Below, piece by piece: positions 7,713-15,574 of a DNA stretch of 64,000 nucleotides (its first letter is position 1; every line of letters begins with the position of its first letter). The DNA lies in the NCBI GenBank assembly GCA_019038695.1, contig JAHOYZ010000010.1, positions 1 through 64,000 on the forward strand, read 5' to 3'. The position numbers and the translations under genes were made by a program. Origin of the DNA: Candidatus Zixiibacteriota bacterium (GTDB lineage Bacteria > Zixibacteria > MSB-5A5 > GN15 > FEB-12). The notes below the pieces were generated by a model, which was not told the DNA's origin, searched no databases, and saw only the letters and a program-made list of their open reading frames with translations.

Positions 7713-8727
7713 TCGCATTTTGATACTACTATTGATAGTGCTGTACCTGGCATCGGCATCGCTGTTTGCTCAAGACGGACACGAAGGATGTGATCACAGT
7801 AGTAACACAGTTAATGAGTCGACGCCAGTTGTTGTGGAAGCAGGCGACCACGACCATGATTCCGATGCTCCGTGCGATGGAGATGACCATGATGAAATCG
7901 TAGTGAACCTGTCACTCGAGGCTCAGAAAATGGCAGGGCTAACTTTTGCGCGGGTGGCACCGGGGTATATTGTTAAAACGAGTGAATTGCCCGGTGAAGT
8001 CGGTTTCAACGAAGATCGATTGGTTCACATTGCACCGCGGTTTGCCGGAATAGCACTTGAGGCACGGTGTCGGGTGGGCAGCTATGTCAACGCCGGCGAC
8101 ATTGTCGCGGTGGTTGAGAGTAATGAGAGCATGAACTCGTATTCGATAGAAGCGCCGATCTCGGGTTGGATCATTGAGAGACACATAACTCCCGGCGAGT
8201 ATGTTTCCGGCGAAAGCAGTATCTTCGCGCTGGCCGATCTTTCCACCGTCTGGGTCAATCTGGCTGTTTATCCCAAAGACGCCGGTATGGTCAAATCCGG
8301 TCAGGAAGTGCTTATTACGGCGATTGGGTCCAAGCAACAAGTGACAGGCACCATTGATTTTGTAACTCCCGTGCTGGACATACTCACCCGGAGCAGCACA
8401 GCACGAGTCGTTCTGCCTAATCCGGACAATGTCTGGCAACCGGGAACGTTTGTTCACGCACAGGTCGTTACTGAAGCCGGGGAACGAGGGCTGGTAGTTG
8501 AAAAAGAGGCAGTGCAGTTGATTGGTGAGGAGAGCGTCATCTTTGTAGTTGAAAGCCCTGACGAATTTGTCGCTGTGGAAGTAGTCGTGGGTGATTCAGA
8601 TGAACATCATGTTCGCATCATAGAGGGGATAACCGAAGGGACCGAGTATGTGGCCGCAGGTGCCTTCGAGTTGAAAGCCCAGATCGTTACCAGTTCCTTG
8701 AGTGGTCATGCCGGTCACGGACATTGA
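7705..8727 (+). CDS. RND efflux periplasmic adaptor (CusB/CzcB family)
   Basis: A 340-residue membrane-fusion protein linking the inner-membrane RND pump to the outer-membrane channel. Start ATG at 7705, overlapping the previous gene by eight bases; signal peptide ~1-20. An N-terminal Cys/His/Asp-rich stretch (EGCDHSS ... DHDHDSDAPCDGDDHDE) probably binds metal. The barrel-sandwich (lipoyl-like) segment is ...GSYVNAGDIVAVVES, followed by APISGWIIERHITPGEYVSG and the beta-barrel domain. The protein ends with SGHAGHGH, a second His cluster. Metal-rich tails at both ends suggest periplasmic metal capture. Confidence 0.9.
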   Translation: MTNRILILLLIVLYLASASLFAQDGHEGCDHSSNTVNESTPVVVEAGDHDHDSDAPCDGDDHDEIVVNLSLEAQKMAGLTFARVAPGYIVKTSELPGEVGFNEDRLVHIAPRFAGIALEARCRVGSYVNAGDIVAVVESNESMNSYSIEAPISGWIIERHITPGEYVSGESSIFALADLSTVWVNLAVYPKDAGMVKSGQEVLITAIGSKQQVTGTIDFVTPVLDILTRSSTARVVLPNPDNVWQPGTFVHAQVVTEAGERGLVVEKEAVQLIGEESVIFVVESPDEFVAVEVVVGDSDEHHVRIIEGITEGTEYVAAGAFELKAQIVTSSLSGHAGHGH

Positions 8728-8737
8728 GGAGAGCGAG

Positions 8738-11700
8738 ATGAAATCCTTTTTTGAGTACGCTCTTAAGAACCGCCTTCTGGTAGTCATTGGCTTGATAGTG
8801 ATCATAATGATGGGTGTTTACCAGTATCGACACTTACCGACTGATGCCTTCCCGGATATTTCACCGGTAATGGTCCCTGTCTTCGCTGAAGCACACGGTA
8901 TGGCCCCCGAAGAAATCGAACGAATGATTACCTTTCCAATCGAATCAGCCATGAACGGTCTGCCCGGAGTGACGCTGATTAAGTCGACTTCTGCTTTCGG
9001 TATGGCCGTTATATATGTCTATTTCGGTGATGACGTAGACATTTACTTCGCTCGCCAGATAGTAGCCGAGCGCTTGGCTGCCGCTACCGCAGAACTCCCT
9101 GAGATGCACGATCCACCTGCGTTGGGGCCGATCTCAACTGGTCTGGGTGAAGTGTTCATGTATTATCTTGAGGCCGACAGTACGGTTGACACCGAGGGCA
9201 AGCATCTGACCACTTACCTGCGAGAACTAAACGACTGGGTGGTCAAGTATCAACTGCAATCTGTGTCCGGCGTGACTGAAATTCTCTCGATGGGTGGCCA
9301 TGTCCTGCAATACCAGATTGAACTCGATCCATACGCACTCAACAAGTACGATCTGTCGCTTGAGGATGTGGTAGAAACCGTCAATTCGAACAACCGAAAT
9401 GCTGGCGGACAGTTTTTGGTGCTGGGTTCAGAGGAATACCTGGTTCGCGGCATCGGGCTTGTGGAAGAACTTGAGGACCTTCGCAATCTGCAGATGAAAG
9501 TTGTGCGAGGTCGCCCGGTACGGTTAGGTGATGTCGCCGAGGTTGAATTCGGTCAGGAACTTCGACGTGGAGTAGTCACACGCAACGGCGTAGAAGAAGT
9601 GGTGGCCGGTATCATTTTGAAACTGTATGGCGAAAATACGTCAGAAATAATCGAACGTCTGGAATTATCTTTTGCCAAGGTTCAAACCTCGCTTCCCGAC
9701 GGTGTGACGCTCGTGCCCTATTACAATCAGAGTACGCTGGTTGGTAGCGCCGTCAATACGGTGCTGACTTCTCTTTGGAAAGGTGCTCTATTGGTAGTTC
9801 TCGTGTTGTTCCTTTTCATGGGGAATGTACGCAGTGCCTCAATTGTGGCGTTGTCACTGCCGATCTGTGCTCTAGTCGCTGCTATCTGCATGGGATGGGC
9901 GGGACTGTCAGCCAACTTAATGTCGCTGGGGGGAATTGCTATCGCTATCGGGATGCTTGGTGACGCCTCAATTGTCATTGTCGAGAATGCATCGAGGCAC
10001 CTCAGTATGGAGCGTAACAAAGGCCGGAGAAAGGTCGAGGTGATAGTCGCAGCCTGCCAGGAGGTGGCGCGACCGATCATCTTCTCGGTGCTGATTATCA
10101 TCATCGTTTTTGTACCACTCTTCACGCTCGAAGGTGTAGAGGGAAAAATGTTTTCTCCGATGGCGTTTACTGTCACCTTTGCACTACTCGGCTCGCTATT
10201 GGCAGCTCTGATTTTTTCGCCAGCGTTGTCGTCGTATCTTCTTAAACATCGTGCGACGCAGGACCCTCTACTGGTACGGATTCTCAAGCGGTTCTATGTA
10301 CCGTATCTAAAATGGAATCTTCGCCACAAGCTGGTGGTGCTGATCGGTTCGCTGGTAGCTTTTGGTGGGGCGCTTGCTTACGTTCCGCATCTCGGCACAG
10401 AGTTCATACCGACGTTGGAAGAGGGAGTAATCCAAATCAATGTTGTTATGGCGCCTTCTATTTCGCTCGATAAAGCAACCGAAACGATCATGAAGTTGGA
10501 GCGGGAGATCGTTTCCTTTGAAGAAGTGGAGCAGACAATCGCGAAGATCGGCCGACCCGAAGCCGGGAGTCATCCCCACCCCGTCAATTTTGCGAATATT
10601 CAACTGACGTTGAAGCCGCCGGCAAGTTGGGTCAATTACGACAACAAGGCACAACTGGTGGAGGCGCTCAACGAACGGTTATCATTGTACCCCGGCATAC
10701 AGCTCAGTTTCACGCAACCGATCCAGAATCTATTTGATGAACTCCTCTCGGGGGTGCGCACCGAGCTTGCCCTCAAACTGTATGGCGAGGATCTCGGGCT
10801 GCTCCGCTCTCTGGCCGAGGAAATCAAAGATGTTATCAAAGATGTCCCCGGTCTGGTTGATCTGTCGGTAGAACAGAGTTTCGGTCAACCCCAGGTTCAA
10901 ATAGTGGTTGATCGCGAAGCCTGTGCCCGATACGGAGCCAGTGTAACCGACATCCTTGAAGTGGTCGAATTGGCGATCGGCGGTGAGGTGATTGATCAGG
11001 TTTTTCTTCATACGCGACGGTTCGGAATCCATGTCCGATTTGACGAACAATATCGCAAAGACCCCGAGGCTATTCGATCGCTGTTAGTACACACATCGGA
11101 AGGTATGCTGGTTCCGTTGTCCCAACTGGCCGAAGTCAGGACCGAAATCGGACCGATACAGATCAATCGGGAGAAGAACCAGCGCCGCTGGGTCATCTCG
11201 GCCAATGTACGGGGCCGCGACATGGGGGGGGTGGTCAAAGATATCAAAGCGGCCGTAGATGAACATATCGGCCTGCCTCCGGGATACCATTTGGAATACG
11301 GGGGTCAATTTGAAAACCAGGAACGGGCGATGAGTCGGCTTGTCGTTATTGTTCCGATCACTTTTGGGTTGATCCTACTGTTGCTTTATGTGTCACTCGG
11401 TTCCTGGCGGTTTGCGACGCTCATTTTTGTGAACGTACCTCTGGCTCTAATAGGTGGCGTACTTGGATTGTTTGTCAGCGGGGAGTATTTGTCAGTACCT
11501 GCCTCGATTGGGTTTATTGCGTTGTTTGGGATCGCCGTTCAGAACGGACTGGTGCTGGTGACGTATATCAATCAACTGTTGCATGAAGGTACTCAGATGA
11601 GCGTGGCGATTGTCGAAGCCTGCTCACAGCGACTGCGACCCGTGCTCATGACAGCATTGACGACTATTCTTGGGTTGGTGCCGCTGCTTCTTTCGCAGGG

Positions 11701-11833
11701 CATGGGTTCGGAGGTACAACGTCCTTTGGCGGTGGTCGTGGTGTTCGGACTGGTTTCGTCGACTTTCCTGACGCTGGTATTGATCCCGGTATTGTACGAA
11801 TGGTTTGCTCCGAAGCAAACGCAAATCAAGTAA
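8738..11833 (+). CDS. Heavy-metal efflux RND transporter (CusA/CzcA family)
   Basis: A 1,031-residue proton-driven inner-membrane pump. Start ATG at 8738 with GAGGAG upstream. Twelve membrane helices and two large periplasmic loops are evident. Helix 4 reads SLGGIAIAIGMLGDASIVIV with proton-relay Asp at residue 409, a CusA-like wording. The porter region around DELLSGVRTELALKLYGED is CzcA-like, and the methionines that bind Cu/Ag in CusA are not seen at the matching places (asparagine/phenylalanine and glutamate instead). Divalent cations are therefore at least as likely as Cu/Ag, but substrate remains open. Confidence 0.92.
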   Translation: MKSFFEYALKNRLLVVIGLIVIIMMGVYQYRHLPTDAFPDISPVMVPVFAEAHGMAPEEIERMITFPIESAMNGLPGVTLIKSTSAFGMAVIYVYFGDDVDIYFARQIVAERLAAATAELPEMHDPPALGPISTGLGEVFMYYLEADSTVDTEGKHLTTYLRELNDWVVKYQLQSVSGVTEILSMGGHVLQYQIELDPYALNKYDLSLEDVVETVNSNNRNAGGQFLVLGSEEYLVRGIGLVEELEDLRNLQMKVVRGRPVRLGDVAEVEFGQELRRGVVTRNGVEEVVAGIILKLYGENTSEIIERLELSFAKVQTSLPDGVTLVPYYNQSTLVGSAVNTVLTSLWKGALLVVLVLFLFMGNVRSASIVALSLPICALVAAICMGWAGLSANLMSLGGIAIAIGMLGDASIVIVENASRHLSMERNKGRRKVEVIVAACQEVARPIIFSVLIIIIVFVPLFTLEGVEGKMFSPMAFTVTFALLGSLLAALIFSPALSSYLLKHRATQDPLLVRILKRFYVPYLKWNLRHKLVVLIGSLVAFGGALAYVPHLGTEFIPTLEEGVIQINVVMAPSISLDKATETIMKLEREIVSFEEVEQTIAKIGRPEAGSHPHPVNFANIQLTLKPPASWVNYDNKAQLVEALNERLSLYPGIQLSFTQPIQNLFDELLSGVRTELALKLYGEDLGLLRSLAEEIKDVIKDVPGLVDLSVEQSFGQPQVQIVVDREACARYGASVTDILEVVELAIGGEVIDQVFLHTRRFGIHVRFDEQYRKDPEAIRSLLVHTSEGMLVPLSQLAEVRTEIGPIQINREKNQRRWVISANVRGRDMGGVVKDIKAAVDEHIGLPPGYHLEYGGQFENQERAMSRLVVIVPITFGLILLLLYVSLGSWRFATLIFVNVPLALIGGVLGLFVSGEYLSVPASIGFIALFGIAVQNGLVLVTYINQLLHEGTQMSVAIVEACSQRLRPVLMTALTTILGLVPLLLSQGMGSEVQRPLAVVVVFGLVSSTFLTLVLIPVLYEWFAPKQTQIK

Positions 11834-11857
11834 CCATAACACCTGAAAGGTTTGGAC

Positions 11858-12493
11858 ATGAACAAGATTCTCGTGAATTTACTACTCATATTACTATTTG
11901 CAGGAACAACCCTCGCCCAGGAATGCGGTCCTTCTTGCCCCGTCTGTTCCGGGGCAGGTAACAATGATGGTGCTTTACTTGCCCGGGGATCAATGATGAT
12001 CTCCGGATTGAGCATTCCCACCGCTGATGAAGAGACTACAGTGCTAAAAACCAGATATGGAGTATTGAACTGGCTTGATGCCGGGGTTGGATATGCCTTT
12101 CGCTCTGAAACAATTCTCTGGAATGTGAGAACCCAACTGCTAACGGAAAAGACGAATGACTGGAGACCCGGCCTTATACTGGGCACCGGCAGCGTTCAGA
12201 CTGGTGGTAGTGATCAGTCGGTGTATGTTCAATTCATTAAATCTTTGGAAATCGGTGGGATCCTGGACGTACGGCTATCGGTCGGAGCAGCTACACTCGT
12301 CCCGGATTTTGACGAGGTTTTCGGTCAAGCTGGTATTACGACGAGTCTCTATGATCGATACACTATCTTCGCCAATTATGATGGCGAATCGTTCCATGAG
12401 GGAATATCCTGGACACCTTTGGATTGGCTTTCGCTGTCATTCCTGATGGTTGAGACTGAGTACCCGGCGTTTTCTATCGCACTCAAGAGGTAG
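11858..12493 (+). CDS. Small exported, probably outer-membrane protein of the efflux operon
   Basis: A 211-residue protein with a signal peptide (cut near LAQ) and a Cys motif CGPSCPVCSG right after it. Alternating hydrophobic strands follow (e.g. RYGVLNWLDAGVGYAFRS, RPGLILGTGSV, ISWTPLDWLSLSFLM), typical of a small beta-barrel. No closer family recognised. It starts 24 bases after the RND gene with GAAAGG seven bases before the ATG at 11858, so it is probably the last gene of the metal operon. The Cys motif suggests metal contact. Confidence 0.6.
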   Translation: MNKILVNLLLILLFAGTTLAQECGPSCPVCSGAGNNDGALLARGSMMISGLSIPTADEETTVLKTRYGVLNWLDAGVGYAFRSETILWNVRTQLLTEKTNDWRPGLILGTGSVQTGGSDQSVYVQFIKSLEIGGILDVRLSVGAATLVPDFDEVFGQAGITTSLYDRYTIFANYDGESFHEGISWTPLDWLSLSFLMVETEYPAFSIALKR

Positions 12494-12678
12494 TTATTGA
12501 GAGTATTAAAATTATCTCACGAGATGGTAATTTACAGTCATCCGAGCCTGAGTTACAAGAGTTCAGTTGATTTCGAACGATGAAACTGAGATAACAAAAT
12601 TACAATAAGGCAATTGCCAAAGAGCAAACCGTGTCTTAAATTTCAATGGACTTTATCCAGATCGATTGAAGACATACG

Positions 12679-14034
12679 GTGATGAGTATTACAAACGCAC
12701 GCAAAGCAAAGCAGTATGGAAGTCCACTACCTATAGCCCTGATCAGTTTGATCATTTTCTCGTCCCGAATTCCGTTTTTGACTCCAGGTTATGGCAATGA
12801 CCCTGATGCCTGGAGGGTGATCGAAGCCGCCAGGAATATTGCGCAAGGTGGACAATACGCGGTATCACGTTTCCCCGGGAACCCCGTTCATGAATTCGCT
12901 TGTGCTCTGTTATGGGATGCGGAACCATTTGTTCTCAATGGTTTAACTGCTTTGCTAAGTGTCATAGGGATAATCCTTTTCATGAAAATTGCCCAGTATC
13001 ACCGTTGCAAGGATTATCTCTTGGCAGGTATAGCCTTGGCTTTCATCCCTGTATTCTACATAAATAGTGTCAACCTGATGGATTACCTTTGGGGATTAGT
13101 CTTCGTCCTGAGTAGCTACTATCTTGTTCTCAGAGGATATTCTGGTTTCGCAGGTATTTTTCTGGGACTTGCTGTCGGATGTCGCATAACTATGGGGATA
13201 ATGGTTATTCCTCTTATGGTGCTCCAATATTATCACGGTATACCAAGTAGGAGATTCTACAGAATAATCCTATTTACAATTTTGACCAGCATCACCAGTA
13301 TTCTTTGTTTTTTACCTTCAATCGATTCTTATGGCCTGGGCTTTTTCAGATTCTATGACACCAGTTACCCGGAACTCTCCCAAATAATAAGTGTGGCCAC
13401 CGTTGGTATCTTTGGACGTCTGGGAGTAATTGCCATACTTCTGGCATTCATCTCAATGCTATTTGGTATCAAGAGAACCAGGGTTCATTTTACGAATGCA
13501 ACTGCTTCAGATAGACTCAACGCTGTAGTGTGGCTTATTGTCATCATATTGTATTTGGCGGCGTTCTTGAGATTGCCTCATGAATCCGCTTATCTCATAC
13601 CATTATTGCCATTCCTGATGCTTGTGTTCGCAAAACTGCTGAGAAGAAGTATATTCGTGATTATCTGTATCTTGTTCATTTCATCATCTTTTGTCAGTTT
13701 TGGGAGAACCGGTATATATGAAGGAGATATCTTCTCTGATCACGATACCCGGATCGAAAACGAAGAATTCGTCAACAAGATTCTCCAGAAAGTAGAATCC
13801 ATTAATCATAAGTCAGTGATAGTTGTGGGCTGGTGGCGGCCCAAGCTTGCCATCAGACCGCTAGCCTTGTCGAATCAAATTGTTGAGTATATTTACGATC
13901 TGGAAGAATCAGAAGTTGAAGTGTATCTCAAGAGTGATTATGATATTCTTTATCTGCCCTCAATACGTGACTACAACCTGAGGAAATGTCAATTTGATTT
14001 GAATCGATTCGAACCCCTTGGTTTGGATTTGTAG
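12679..14034 (+). CDS. Polytopic membrane protein, GT-C glycosyltransferase-like
   Basis: A 451-residue protein with about ten predicted membrane helices and a soluble C-terminal domain of ~100 residues. The first loop contains GYGNDPDAWRV; an acidic residue in the first extracytoplasmic loop is the usual catalytic position of GT-C (lipid-phosphosugar-dependent) glycosyltransferases. No exact family is recognised. It is preceded by 185 bases with no obvious signal and by a weak ribosome site. Base composition is more A+T-rich than the neighbouring operon, which may point to a different origin. Confidence 0.55.
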   Translation: MMSITNARKAKQYGSPLPIALISLIIFSSRIPFLTPGYGNDPDAWRVIEAARNIAQGGQYAVSRFPGNPVHEFACALLWDAEPFVLNGLTALLSVIGIILFMKIAQYHRCKDYLLAGIALAFIPVFYINSVNLMDYLWGLVFVLSSYYLVLRGYSGFAGIFLGLAVGCRITMGIMVIPLMVLQYYHGIPSRRFYRIILFTILTSITSILCFLPSIDSYGLGFFRFYDTSYPELSQIISVATVGIFGRLGVIAILLAFISMLFGIKRTRVHFTNATASDRLNAVVWLIVIILYLAAFLRLPHESAYLIPLLPFLMLVFAKLLRRSIFVIICILFISSSFVSFGRTGIYEGDIFSDHDTRIENEEFVNKILQKVESINHKSVIVVGWWRPKLAIRPLALSNQIVEYIYDLEESEVEVYLKSDYDILYLPSIRDYNLRKCQFDLNRFEPLGLDL

Positions 14035-14083
14035 TCTCGGGCGAGTCGAAGAACAATCTGTCTGATAATGGGTTGGTTTTGAG

Positions 14084-14114
14084 TTCTACCACCGGTAGAA
14101 TGAGGTCATCCTCA
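14084..14114. terminator. Paired hairpins between convergent genes
   Basis: TTCTACC-ACC-GGTAGAA (14084-14100) is followed at once by TGAGG-TCAT-CCTCA (14101-14114). They sit between the end of the GT-C-like gene and the end of the zinc-ribbon gene. No clear U-run follows, so termination is only plausible. Confidence 0.35.
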
Positions 14115-14315
14115 GCCGGCTTTGGCGCTGCCGCATTTGCTCGGCACGCATGATGAGCCACAGCCGGAAGCAATCCCCTTCGATGAAATCAACGACACCA
14201 TCTTGACCACATTTCCCGACGCGCATTTTAGGCAGGAGGGTTTTTCGCTGCTACTGAGAACAAGTTCCTCGAACTGTTCCTGACAATCTATGCACTGAAA
14301 TTTAAATAGCGGCAT
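14112..14315 (-). CDS. FmdB-family zinc-ribbon protein
   Basis: A 67-residue protein starting MPLFKFQCIDCQEQFEELV, then PSCLKCAS: a CxxC...CxxC zinc ribbon in the FmdB/CxxC_CxxC_SSSS family arrangement. The tail (GCGSSCVPSKCGS) adds four cysteines, as is common in this family. Role unknown; first named from a formamidase operon regulator. It is the last gene of the minus-strand redox cluster and follows the selenoprotein by 15 bases. Confidence 0.85.
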   Translation of the reverse strand: MPLFKFQCIDCQEQFEELVLSSSEKPSCLKCASGNVVKMVSLISSKGIASGCGSSCVPSKCGSAKAG

Positions 14316-14330
14316 CCGGCTACTTTCATC

Positions 14331-14507
14331 CTAATCTGTTATTGACATGACCGCACCGATCACAGCCCCTGCTGCCGTTGGCAGGTAGGGGTTACACATC
14401 AGCGGTCACGTTGAACCGATGTTAATGTACAGCATATACAGGCCGAATCCAAGTATTCCGCCGACAGCTGTGAAGCCGAAAGTTCGTTTTTGGAAAAGTT
14501 TTTTCAT
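14331..14507 (-). CDS. DUF6132-like small membrane protein with in-frame UGA (putative selenoprotein)
   Basis: From ATG 14507 the frame runs 33 codons, meets UGA (14406-14408), continues 24 more codons and ends at TAG, giving 58 residues. The product begins MKKLFQKRTFGF, has a hydrophobic helix, then GST-U-PLMCNPYLPT, then a second hydrophobic helix. DUF6132 relatives carry GxCPITSNPY at this place, so UGA falls exactly on their conserved Cys, and a new Cys appears four residues on (U-x3-C). A hairpin follows the UGA. Selenocysteine use is supported by selD in this window. A membrane redox role for the U/C pair is inferred. Ribosome site is weak. The alternative is a nonsense mutation. Confidence 0.75.
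14366..14391 (-). promoter_or_regulatory. Candidate bacterial SECIS hairpin
   Basis: On the coding strand CCCCT and AGGGG enclose a second stem CTGCC-AAC-GGCAG. The outer stem begins 14 bases after the UGA, close to the 13 seen in selD. The tri-loop AAC lacks the G usually found at the start of bacterial SECIS loops, which weakens the call. Confidence 0.5.
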
Positions 14508-14580
14508 AGTCTATTTCTTTGAGTGTCGGTTCTGTGCTTTGGGTGGCCGGCTCAAACTCGTTTGGGCTGGAGTTTCGTCC

Positions 14581-14611
14581 GACATCATGCTTCGACTCCG
14601 CTCAGCATGAC
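14581..14611. repeat. Short palindromic intergenic repeat
   Basis: CATGCT and AGCATG flank TCGACTCCGCTC, giving a hairpin. It belongs with the element at 47046-47089, which has the same inner AGTCGAAG word. Short repeats of this kind are scattered in intergenic DNA of many bacteria. Confidence 0.4.
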
Positions 14612-14618
14612 AAAGCAC

Positions 14619-15008
14619 CTACACCGAAGCCTTCATGATTTCGACCAGAGTTTTCTCGACATCAGTGGCAAGGTCATCCAGACCGGCCTGAGGCAACATC
14701 TGGGCGATCATTGAGGGGCGAGCCAGGTCAATGATGGTTCTATCGCCATCGCTGTGGACGGCGAACCGGCACGGCATAAACAATGCCACCCCGATTTCCT
14801 TTTTGAGCGCCTCATAGGCAAACTTCGCGTTGCAGACCTCAATGATCTTAAGCGGGTTGCGTTGCAACCCTTTTTCGGCCAGAGTAGCCTGAATATCATG
14901 AACAACCAGAACCCGGAACTTGTGATCCGCAGTTTGTTTCTCGATGTTCTCGACTACCGCGTCAAACGACTTGTCCGATTCCATCCTCAAGGCAAACTGG
15001 TCATCCAT
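14619..15008 (-). CDS. DUF302 family protein
   Basis: A 129-residue protein matching DUF302: an N-terminal half with SFDAVVENIEKQTADHKFRV and VHDIQATLAEKG, then KIIEVCNAKFAYEAL and the conserved closing part LFMPCRFAVHSDGDRTIIDL. The fold is small alpha/beta; function is not established, though members are often near sulfur or copper genes. AGGAG sits six bases before the ATG. It lies between the OsmC gene and the selenoprotein in the same direction. Confidence 0.88.
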   Translation of the reverse strand: MDDQFALRMESDKSFDAVVENIEKQTADHKFRVLVVHDIQATLAEKGLQRNPLKIIEVCNAKFAYEALKKEIGVALFMPCRFAVHSDGDRTIIDLARPSMIAQMLPQAGLDDLATDVEKTLVEIMKASV

Positions 15009-15076
15009 CAGTAACTCCTATCCGATCAACAACTGTTCTTTTATGTTGGATAGATAAAAGGGTAAAAGGATTCAAG

Positions 15077-15496
15077 TTAATCAGTGATAATCTCATAGCT
15101 GGTTGTCACTTTTGCTTCGCTCTTGATCGTCTGGCTGACCACGCAATACTTGCTCTCGGATAACTCGATGGCCCGGGCGAGCGCCTTTTCATCGACGTTG
15201 TCCCCCCTGGCGATAAACTTGATCTCGACCGTATGAAACGGTTTGGGATATTCATCGTTTTGGTGGGCGGAGACTTCGACGGTTAGTTCTTTCAGGGGCT
15301 GGCGTTTCTGTTCCATAACGCGGACGACGTCGATGCCGGTACAGCCGGCGATGCCATAGAAGAGCAGCTCGGTCGGTTTGTAGCCGGATTCCTCGCCGCC
15401 GAACTTCTTGCCGCCGTCGGTTATGATTGTGTGGCCATACGCACTGGTCCCTTCAAATTTCAGACCACCTTTCCAATCCATTTTCACTGATAACAT
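15077..15496 (-). CDS. OsmC family protein
   Basis: A 139-residue OsmC/Ohr-fold protein. Start ATG at 15496 (MLSVKMDWKGG) with AGGA eight bases upstream; the longer in-frame start adds no conserved sequence. The first redox Cys is in GIAGCTGIDVVRVM and the second in ESKYCVVSQT, the two positions used for peroxide reduction in the family; the YhfA-like subgroup also binds other ligands. Peroxide or organic hydroperoxide reduction is likely but substrate is not known. Part of the redox cluster. Confidence 0.9.
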   Translation of the reverse strand: MLSVKMDWKGGLKFEGTSAYGHTIITDGGKKFGGEESGYKPTELLFYGIAGCTGIDVVRVMEQKRQPLKELTVEVSAHQNDEYPKPFHTVEIKFIARGDNVDEKALARAIELSESKYCVVSQTIKSEAKVTTSYEIITD

Positions 15497-15574
15497 ATTG
15501 TCATTCCTTTCTTTCGATACTGAACCCACCGCCGGTGGGCATCAAAACATTTGACGGAGATGATAAGGCAGGAA

